DNA from: Clostridia bacterium
Lineage (GTDB): Bacteria > Bacillota > Clostridia > Christensenellales > Borkfalkiaceae
DNA length: 36,760 bases
Assembly (NCBI GenBank): GCA_017398825.1
Contig: JAFQEV010000025.1
Coordinates: 1-36,760, forward strand
Reading direction: 5' to 3'
Part shown: piece after piece, positions 31,980 through 36,760 of the stretch
How the letters are laid out: every line of letters begins with the position of its first letter
How positions within the stretch are numbered: position 1 is the stretch's first letter
Program-made: the position numbers and the translations under genes
The notes under the pieces: model-generated
The model's input: only the letters and a program-made list of their open reading frames with translations
Told to the model about the DNA's origin: nothing
Databases searched by the model: none

Positions 31980-33800
31980 TTAAGCTAATAAATTGATAAT
32001 TTTTTCGGATATTTCGGTTACGTTCTCTATTGAAACGCCTGCGATTAAACACGCGAGCGAATACAATATTTCAGATAACTCTTTAATTTCTTCTTCGCTT
32101 GCGGTTTTGAGTTTTTCAAAAATTTTATGCTCAAGGTTAATTTCAAGCACCTTTTGCGCCTTTATATCGCTTTCGCCGTTAGATTGCTGGGTTAAAACCT
32201 TTTCCATCTCGAGCGAAACCTCGCCCTCGCTCGATAAGCATACGGGGTGATTGTTTAAATTTTTACTGCCCGTTACCTTGAACACCTTATCGCCAAGCGC
32301 GTTTTTAACTTTATCTAAAACCGACCTATCTTCTTCCGATACGTTTTCTTCGGAAACGCTTTCCTGCGTTGCGTTGATAAATTTCTTGCCTTCGTACTCG
32401 CCGATAAATTTAACGGCAAACTCGTCGACGTCATCAATAAAACATAAAACGTCATTTCCGTCGCTTAAGAGTTTTTCCGTTTGAGGTAAAGCTTTGATGC
32501 CGGATATTGACTTTCCTTGAGCGTAATAGATATCTCCGCTCGCGTTATCAACGTATTCTTTTAAGGTGATAAGTTTTTCCTGCTTTAAGGAGTAGAAAAG
32601 GATTAAGTCTTGCAAAACGTCCTTATTCATGCCAAAGTTTTGATAAATGCCGAACTTTAACTGCAAACCGAACGATTTATAGAACTTTTCGTAAACTTCT
32701 CTATCGTTTTTGAGTAAATCTAAAAGCTCCGATTTTATCTTTTTCTCAATGCTTTGAGCAATGGCTTTTATTTGTCTCGTTTGCTGAACTGTTTCACGCG
32801 AGATATTAAGGGTTATTTCACTATCCACAACGCCTTTTACAAAACTAAAATAATCTGGGAGTAAATCGGCGCACTTTTCCATAATCATAACGCCGTTTGT
32901 GTAAAGCTTTAAACCCTTTTCATACTGCTTGGAATAATAGTTATACGGCGCTGTTTCAGGAACGAATAAAAGCGCCTTGAAATCAACCGCACCCTCAACA
33001 GACATCGAAATACTCTTAACAGGGTCGTTTCCGTCAAAGAAAGTGGACTTGTAAAACTCGTTGTACTCTTCTTTTGTAACCTCTGATTTTTTCTTCTTCC
33101 AAATGGGAACCATTGAGTTTAAAACTTCCGTTTCTTTATAGGATTTAGCCTCTTCGCCCTGCTCGTACTTGGTGATTTCCATCTTGATGGGATAGCGAAT
33201 ATAGTCGGAATACTTTTTAACTAAGCGACGGATAGTATACTCTTCTAAGAAAGTGGAATAGTTGTCACCGCCGTCGTCTTTCTTTATATATAAAGATATT
33301 TCCGTGCCGTTAGACGCTTTTTCGCAAGGCTCTATCTCGTAACCCTCAGCACCCTTAGAAGTCCACTTAAACGCCTGCTCTTCCCCGTACGCTTTAGATA
33401 CTACCTCGATTTTACTTGCAACCATAAACGCCGAGTAAAAGCCAACGCCGAATTGACCGATAATGTTTATATCTTCATCTTTAAGCTTATCGTCCTTTTT
33501 AAAATCGAACGAGCCTGACTTTGCTATCGTGCCAAGATTATCAGTAAGCTCTTTTTCCGTCATTCCGATGCCGTTATCGGTAATTTTTAAAATTCCGTTT
33601 TCTTTATCTATATCTATATTAATATAAAAATCGTTTCGAGTAAGACCAGACAAATCGTCCGTCAAAGACTTATAATATAGCTTATCAATAGCATCTGAAC
33701 AGTTAGATAAAAGCTCTCTTAAAAATATCTCTTTGTTAGTGTAAATGGAATTTATCATAAGGTCGAGCACTCTTTGTGATTCCGTTTTAAATTTCTTCAT
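31980..33800 (-). CDS. htpG: Molecular chaperone HtpG (Hsp90)
   Basis: ATP-dependent chaperone, cytosolic homodimer. The 606 residues hold the GHKL ATPase domain: IFLRELLSNCSDAIDKL near residue 25 (with Glu and Asn for ATP binding; the usual NASDA is NCSDA), DNGIGMTEKEL near 76 and IGQFGVGFYSAFMVA near 110. The middle domain has RGVVDSE-like GVVDSEITLNISRET near 325. I chose ATG 33800 because AGGAG at 33806-33810 is then correctly spaced; the GTG at 33806 overlaps that site. A perfect CIRCE operator and a good promoter lie upstream, so it should belong to the HrcA heat-shock regulon. Confidence 0.96.
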   Translation of the reverse strand: MKKFKTESQRVLDLMINSIYTNKEIFLRELLSNCSDAIDKLYYKSLTDDLSGLTRNDFYINIDIDKENGILKITDNGIGMTEKELTDNLGTIAKSGSFDFKKDDKLKDEDINIIGQFGVGFYSAFMVASKIEVVSKAYGEEQAFKWTSKGAEGYEIEPCEKASNGTEISLYIKKDDGGDNYSTFLEEYTIRRLVKKYSDYIRYPIKMEITKYEQGEEAKSYKETEVLNSMVPIWKKKKSEVTKEEYNEFYKSTFFDGNDPVKSISMSVEGAVDFKALLFVPETAPYNYYSKQYEKGLKLYTNGVMIMEKCADLLPDYFSFVKGVVDSEITLNISRETVQQTRQIKAIAQSIEKKIKSELLDLLKNDREVYEKFYKSFGLQLKFGIYQNFGMNKDVLQDLILFYSLKQEKLITLKEYVDNASGDIYYAQGKSISGIKALPQTEKLLSDGNDVLCFIDDVDEFAVKFIGEYEGKKFINATQESVSEENVSEEDRSVLDKVKNALGDKVFKVTGSKNLNNHPVCLSSEGEVSLEMEKVLTQQSNGESDIKAQKVLEINLEHKIFEKLKTASEEEIKELSEILYSLACLIAGVSIENVTEISEKIINLLA

Positions 33801-33824
33801 AAACACTCCTTTAAAATAGTTAAA

Positions 33825-33851
33825 TTAGCACTCTCGGTGATAGAGTGCTAA
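33825..33851. promoter_or_regulatory. CIRCE operator (HrcA binding site)
   Basis: TTAGCACTC (33825-33833), nine-base spacer, GAGTGCTAA (33843-33851). Both arms match the CIRCE consensus exactly. It lies directly after the -10 box of htpG, over the expected start of transcription. Confidence 0.97.
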
Positions 33852-33854
33852 TTC

Positions 33855-33883
33855 ATTATAATTCTATATTATAAAAAAATCAA
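33855..33883 (-). promoter_or_regulatory. Sigma-A promoter of htpG
   Basis: TTGATT (33878-33883) and TATAAT (33855-33860) on the minus strand are 17 bases apart, with CIRCE starting three bases downstream. Confidence 0.88.
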
Positions 33884-33950
33884 TACTTTTTAGATAAAAA
33901 GTTTGTAAAATTTAAATGAAAAATACGCAAGGTTTAAAAAGGTTAAAACA

Positions 33951-33985
33951 AAAATAAAAACTCTCGCTTATAAAAAACGAGAGTT
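33951..33985 (-). terminator. Duplicated terminator hairpin, copy 1
   Basis: Stem ACTCTCG / CGAGAGT with an 11-base A/T loop, followed on the minus strand by TTTTATTTT. The whole 35 bases are identical to 34082-34116. It follows structured repeat copy 2 on the minus strand and shields the htpG promoter from read-through. Confidence 0.85.
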
Positions 33986-33993
33986 ATTATAAA

Positions 33994-34081
33994 GCTGTTT
34001 TTAGACCTTAGAAGCAAGTATAACAAGGCTCGCGAAGTGTTTTGGATGAGATTAACCTTGTTGGTTATCGAAGTCTATAGC
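33994..34081. repeat. Structured repeat element, copy 2 (short form)
   Basis: About 88 bases closed by GCTGT (33994-33998) with ATAGC (34077-34081) and AGAC (34003-34006) with GTCT (34073-34076). The core CAAGGCTCG is at 34024-34032. The hairpin stem at 34050-34069 reads AACC / GGTT where the other copies have GACC / GGTC, a compensatory change that keeps the pairing; the bulged base is T instead of A. The region 33884-33950, upstream of the htpG promoter, shows nothing else. It lies between two identical terminator hairpins. Confidence 0.7.
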
Positions 34082-34116
34082 AAAATAAAAACTCTCGCTT
34101 ATAAAAAACGAGAGTT
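34082..34116 (-). terminator. Duplicated terminator hairpin, copy 2
   Basis: Identical in 35 bases to 33951-33985. Stem AACTCTCG (34090-34097) with CGAGAGTT (34109-34116), then TTTTATTTT on the minus strand. It is the first terminator after rpmF and structured repeat copy 3. Confidence 0.88.
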
Positions 34117-34129
34117 TGTTTATTGTGTT

Positions 34130-34259
34130 TTTTAAAGTTGTAGAAACAAGTATTTCAAGGCTCGTAAAGGTGGGGCGATAACAATAGACCTTGTTGGTCA
34201 TTGTTAGTGCAACGACTTTACAGTTAACGCCGAAATACGCCGTTTATACGACTTTAAAA
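34130..34259. repeat. Structured repeat element, copy 3
   Basis: A 13-bp terminal stem (34130-34142 with 34247-34259, one G-T pair) continues after a G-A mismatch into AAAC / GTTT (34144-34147 with 34242-34245). The core CAAGGCTCG is at 34156-34164. The hairpin at 34180-34205 has a 10-bp stem with a bulged A at 34186 and loop TTGTT. GGCG near 34173 can pair with CGCC near 34238. The element ends exactly at the rpmF stop codon (minus strand), so it forms the start of the rpmF 3' UTR. Confidence 0.75.
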
Positions 34260-34457
34260 TTAGTCGTTGTTCTCAGCTACAGTCATATCAATAACTTGCT
34301 TACCATCGTAGTAACCACACTTAGCACATACTCTATGAGCTTGCTTTTTTTCGTGGCACTGCGGGCACTCTACGAGCGTGGGAACTGCAACCTTATAGTT
34401 ACTAGCAAATCTTTTATTTCCTCTTGCTTTGGAAACTTTACTCTTAGGAACTGCCAT
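34260..34457 (-). CDS. rpmF: Ribosomal protein bL32 (zinc form)
   Basis: A 65-residue large-subunit protein. The N-terminus MAVPKSKVSKARGNKRFA is typical. Four cysteines at positions 31, 34, 44 and 47 (CPQC and CAKC) form the zinc ribbon, so this is the zinc-dependent form. An AGAGAGG-like site precedes the ATG and the gene follows DUF177 by 18 bases, the usual order in bacteria. Its stop codon directly abuts structured repeat copy 3. Confidence 0.97.
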   Translation of the reverse strand: MAVPKSKVSKARGNKRFASNYKVAVPTLVECPQCHEKKQAHRVCAKCGYYDGKQVIDMTVAENND

Positions 34458-34475
34458 TTTAGATAACCTCTCTTT

Positions 34476-34919
34476 TTATTTTTTACAATTACAAGACTTT
34501 TCGTTAAGATTTTGCCCACAAACGTGGCATAATCCTTTACAGTCTTCTCGGCAATAGATAACGGTAGGAAGTGTAGTGATCATTAAATCGTTAATAGCGA
34601 GTTTTAAGTCAACCAAGCCGTTTTTATAAAGATAATCGTCTTCATCTTGACGGCGGACGGCGTAAACTACTGAAAACTCCTCGCTGACGTGAGCCCTCGC
34701 CTCCCCTAAACACCTTGCACACTCACCAACAATAGTGCAAGCGATGTTTCCGTCTACGTACACGTCGTCCCCGTGAAGTTCAAGAACGCCCGTTACCCTG
34801 ACAGCGCCTTGGAAGTTAGCGCCGGGAATGGTCAACACGTCATCACTCGGAATGTAATCAAACTGAAACTCTGTTTCCGTTTTTCCGCTAAATTTTAACT
34901 TTCTAACATCAATAACCAT
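34476..34919 (-). CDS. DUF177/YceD family protein
   Basis: A 147-residue protein of the YceD family, found beside rpmF in most bacteria and linked in plants and E. coli to 23S rRNA accumulation. Visible are CTIVGECARCLGEARAHVSEEF near residue 60 (with CxRC) and the C-terminal cysteine cluster YCREDCKGLCHVCGQNLNEKSCNC, which may bind metal. The ATG is only about 8 bases from the predicted transcription start and has no Shine-Dalgarno sequence. It is first in the operon with rpmF. Confidence 0.92.
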   Translation of the reverse strand: MVIDVRKLKFSGKTETEFQFDYIPSDDVLTIPGANFQGAVRVTGVLELHGDDVYVDGNIACTIVGECARCLGEARAHVSEEFSVVYAVRRQDEDDYLYKNGLVDLKLAINDLMITTLPTVIYCREDCKGLCHVCGQNLNEKSCNCKK

Positions 34920-34933
34920 TATGTTGCTTATAG

Positions 34934-34962
34934 ATTATATAATATTTAAAAACCCTTGTCAA
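34934..34962 (-). promoter_or_regulatory. Consensus sigma-A promoter of the DUF177-rpmF operon
   Basis: TTGACA (34957-34962) and TATAAT (34934-34939) on the minus strand are exactly 17 bases apart. The predicted start of transcription is near 34927, very close to the ATG at 34919. Confidence 0.9.
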
Positions 34963-35016
34963 CTTTAATAAAGTATATTTTTGCAATAATTTTTAATTAT
35001 TTTTAAGCATTTAAAG

Positions 35017-35128
35017 CTTTAGAAACGAGCAAAACAAGGCTCGACAAGACGGGGCGATTGCGATAGACCTTTTTGGTCATCGAAAATGCAACGCTTGACA
35101 GTAACGCGGTATTGCGCCGTTTATAAAG
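35017..35128. repeat. Structured repeat element, copy 4
   Basis: The terminal stem is CTTTA (35017-35021) with TAAAG (35124-35128), then a G-A mismatch as in copy 3, then AAACG / CGTTT (35023-35027 with 35118-35122). The core CAAGGCTCG is at 35035-35043. The hairpin at 35061-35082 is an 8-bp stem with a bulged A and loop TTTTT. One arm runs into the pta stop codon and final codons (35121-35128). Unlike the other copies, no T-tract terminator follows on the minus strand, and 34963-35016 shows only A/T-rich sequence. Confidence 0.72.
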
Positions 35129-36146
35129 TCTGTAAAACGGTAATTGCTACCGCCGCCACAATATCCTCAGTGTGACATCCACGAGATAAATCGTTGATGG
35201 GCTTTGCTAAGCCTTGGCAAATAGGTCCGATAGCCATAAAGCCACCTAAACGCTCGGTGTTTTTGTAGTTGCTATTACCAGCGTCAAGGTCGGGGAAAAT
35301 CATAACGTTAGCGTGACCTGCAACGGTAGAGCCGGGAGCTTTTGACTTAGCAACGTCAGGAACGATAGCAGCGTCAAACTGGAGCTCGCCGTCAGCGTTG
35401 TACTGGGGTGCGATTTCGTGGAACAATTTAACGGCATCGGTAACCTTAGTTACGTCAGCGTGCTTTGCACTACCCTTAGTGGAGTGAGAAATGAAAGCAA
35501 TTCTCGGGGTGATATTTGCAACTTGCTCAGCCGACTTTGCGGAAGATAAAGCAATGTATGCAAGCTCTTCGCTCGTGGGGTTTTGAACTAAACCGCTATC
35601 GGCGTAAATGTAGCAACCGTCTTCACAGTACTTGTTTCCACAAGGGGGAGCAATCATTAAGAAGTATGCAGATACCATCTTTTCTCCAGGTGCAGTTTTG
35701 ATAACTTGAAGACCGGGGCGAAGAGTGTTTGCGGTGGAGTGGCATGCGCCGGAAACCATACCGTCAACGTCACCAGCTTTGAGCATTAACGCGCCGTACA
35801 TAGTGTAGTCTTTCAAAATATAGTTCTTTGCATCTTCTACGGTTGCGTATTCGGGAGCGCCCGTCTTTTTATTGATTTTGCCCTGCCTTAAGGTAAAGAG
35901 CATTTCAGCGTACTCGCCCGTTTTAGCATAAGTAACGGGGTCGATAACGGTAACGCCGTCAAGGCAAACTTCGGGGTTTGCGGATTTAATTTCATCAAGG
36001 TTACCGAGAAGTACTATCTTTGCAACGCCTTCCTTTACGGTGTTTGCAGCTGCCTCTACTACTCTCTTATCCTCACCCTCGGGTAAAACTACGGTTTTGT
36101 TAAGGGCTGACGCTCTTTGTTTAATTTCGGCTAAAATATCTTTCAT
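35121..36146 (-). CDS. pta: Phosphate acetyltransferase
   Basis: Converts acetyl-CoA and phosphate to acetyl phosphate, which acetate kinase turns into ATP and acetate. The 341-residue short form has VVLPEGEDKRVVEAA near residue 19, DGMVSGACHSTANTLRPGLQ near 127, SGLVQNPTSEELAYIAL near 179, FISHSTKGSAKH near 215, and GFMAIGPICQGLAKPINDLSRGC near 303. I moved the start to ATG 36146, because AAGGAGA lies at 36151-36157; the TTG at 36161 would overlap that site. ackA is not adjacent. Its last codons fall inside structured repeat copy 4. Confidence 0.95.
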   Translation of the reverse strand: MKDILAEIKQRASALNKTVVLPEGEDKRVVEAAANTVKEGVAKIVLLGNLDEIKSANPEVCLDGVTVIDPVTYAKTGEYAEMLFTLRQGKINKKTGAPEYATVEDAKNYILKDYTMYGALMLKAGDVDGMVSGACHSTANTLRPGLQVIKTAPGEKMVSAYFLMIAPPCGNKYCEDGCYIYADSGLVQNPTSEELAYIALSSAKSAEQVANITPRIAFISHSTKGSAKHADVTKVTDAVKLFHEIAPQYNADGELQFDAAIVPDVAKSKAPGSTVAGHANVMIFPDLDAGNSNYKNTERLGGFMAIGPICQGLAKPINDLSRGCHTEDIVAAVAITVLQTL

Positions 36147-36194
36147 AATTTCTCCTTGCAAACTTTTAAGTTTTGTATTAAAATATATACGTTA

Positions 36195-36223
36195 AGTATA
36201 TCACACTAATTTTAAAAAGTAAA
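36195..36223 (-). promoter_or_regulatory. Sigma-A promoter of pta
   Basis: TTTACT (36218-36223) and TATACT (36195-36200) on the minus strand are 17 bases apart, about 49 bases before the ATG. It lies in the divergent gap with tmcAL, for which no clear promoter is visible. Confidence 0.7.
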
Positions 36224-36240
36224 ACACCTTGGAGCGTAAT

Positions 36241-36760
36241 TTGAAAATTTGTTGCATTGTTGCGGAATACAACCCCTTTCACAACGGGCATCTCCGCCAA
36301 ATTGAATACGTTAAAAATACCGTAAAGCCCGATTACACGGTAATTATTATGAGCGGTAATTTTACTCAGCGCGGTGACATAGCAATACTTGATAAATTCA
36401 CAAGGGCACGCCACGCCGTTTTGGCGGGGGCGGACGCGGTTATCGAACTGCCCACCGTATTTGCAACGGCGAGCGCTGAGTTTTTCGCAAGCGGTGCGGT
36501 AAAGCTCGTCAATTCCCTCCCCGGCGAAAAGGTTTTGTGCTTTGGCGCTGAATGCGGTGATAAAGCTGAACTTTTTAAGATTGCGAATTCTATGCTCGAA
36601 GAGGGAGAGGAGTTTAAATGCCTTTTAAAAAACGAGCTTAAAAAAGGCGTTTCCTTGCTAAAAGCAAGAGAACTTGCTTTATCTAAGACGGCGAGCGTTA
36701 ACGACGAGATTTTATCAAAGCCCAACAACGTTTTAGGCATTGAATATATAAAAGCAATAC
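36241..36760 (+). CDS. tmcAL: tRNA(Met) cytidine acetate ligase TmcAL (YlbM), 5' part
   Basis: The first 173 codons of a gene cut by the end of the window. The family makes N4-acetylcytidine at the wobble base of elongator tRNA-Met from acetate and ATP. The N-terminus is diagnostic: CCIVAEYNPFHNGHLRQIEY with the HxGH nucleotidyl-transfer motif, then VIIMSGNFTQRGDIAILDKF, and ADAVIELPTVFATASAEFFA near residue 60. The start is TTG at 36241, with GGAG eight bases upstream. It is divergent from pta, the acetyl-phosphate enzyme. Family length is about 400 residues, so more than half is missing. Confidence 0.93.
   Translation, partial: MKICCIVAEYNPFHNGHLRQIEYVKNTVKPDYTVIIMSGNFTQRGDIAILDKFTRARHAVLAGADAVIELPTVFATASAEFFASGAVKLVNSLPGEKVLCFGAECGDKAELFKIANSMLEEGEEFKCLLKNELKKGVSLLKARELALSKTASVNDEILSKPNNVLGIEYIKAI

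Noticed and set aside
33801..33806. GTG at 33806 as the htpG start
   Set aside because: It overlaps the AGGAG site that serves the ATG at 33800.
33951..34116. Two identical 35-base repeats as a possible CRISPR array
   Set aside because: Only two copies, spaced 131 bases apart, each a terminator hairpin next to a structured repeat; no cas genes.
33994..34259. Structured repeats as integron attC sites or transposon ends
   Set aside because: No integrase or transposase is in the window, no cassette-like ORFs lie between them, and no target-site duplications are evident. A MITE-like origin stays possible and is stated in the finding.
36366..36740. A 124-codon minus-strand frame at the window end
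   Set aside because: The plus strand here encodes the clear N-terminus of TmcAL; the minus frame is its shadow.

Overview
The window comes from a low-GC, endospore-forming Firmicute of the Clostridia type, probably an uncultured gut or anaerobic lineage. The evidence is two sporulation genes (spoIIID, spoIVA), consensus sigma-A promoters, A/T-rich intergenic gaps, strong AGGAG ribosome binding sites, a type III glutamine synthetase, a Re-citrate-synthase-like enzyme and phosphotransacetylase. I see no phage, insertion sequence, CRISPR array, rRNA or tRNA.

Layout. 33-5718 (+): glnN, serC and serA (nitrogen assimilation and serine synthesis), then a CofE-like ligase with its own promoter. 5773-10949 (-): a four-gene operon for the oxidative half of the TCA cycle (Re-citrate synthase-like, GntR regulator, aconitase, NADP-type isocitrate dehydrogenase), which would make 2-oxoglutarate. 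It has a consensus promoter with a palindromic operator on its -10 box. 11116-13211 (-): spoIIID, then a PFL-family protein and its ACT-domain partner. 13244-17736 (-): YihY-like membrane protein, HD protein, a PfkB sugar kinase and an EF-G-like GTPase with a degenerate G4 motif. 17867-22757 (-): spoIVA, plsY, der and a DUF512 radical-SAM-like protein. 22865-27278 (-): DUF308-like membrane protein, rluD, lspA, an unknown 140-aa protein, nicotinate phosphoribosyltransferase and a small membrane protein. 27389-28906: a lone mazF/ndoA-type toxin divergent from class II aldolase. 28948-31827 (-): a polar amino-acid ABC transporter with queH. 31980-33800 (-): htpG behind a perfect CIRCE operator. 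34260-36146 (-): rpmF, DUF177 and pta. 36241-end (+): the 5' part of tmcAL.

The most unusual signal is a family of about 90-130 nt structured repeats with four copies (11471-11582, 33994-34081, 34130-34259, 35017-35128). All keep a short core (mostly CAAGGCTCG) and a bulged hairpin (GACC-TTGTT-GGTC type). Each has a terminal stem of different sequence but preserved pairing, and one copy shows a compensatory change in the hairpin. Three copies lie at or just after the stop codon of a minus-strand gene, and three are followed on that strand by a terminator hairpin, so they look like 3'-UTR RNA elements or a mobile palindromic repeat. I cannot match them to any RNA family I know.

Metabolically the window links carbon and nitrogen: aldolase, the PfkB kinase and Pta serve glycolysis and acetate formation, the citrate operon supplies 2-oxoglutarate, and GlnN, SerC/SerA and the amino-acid transporter use or supplement it.
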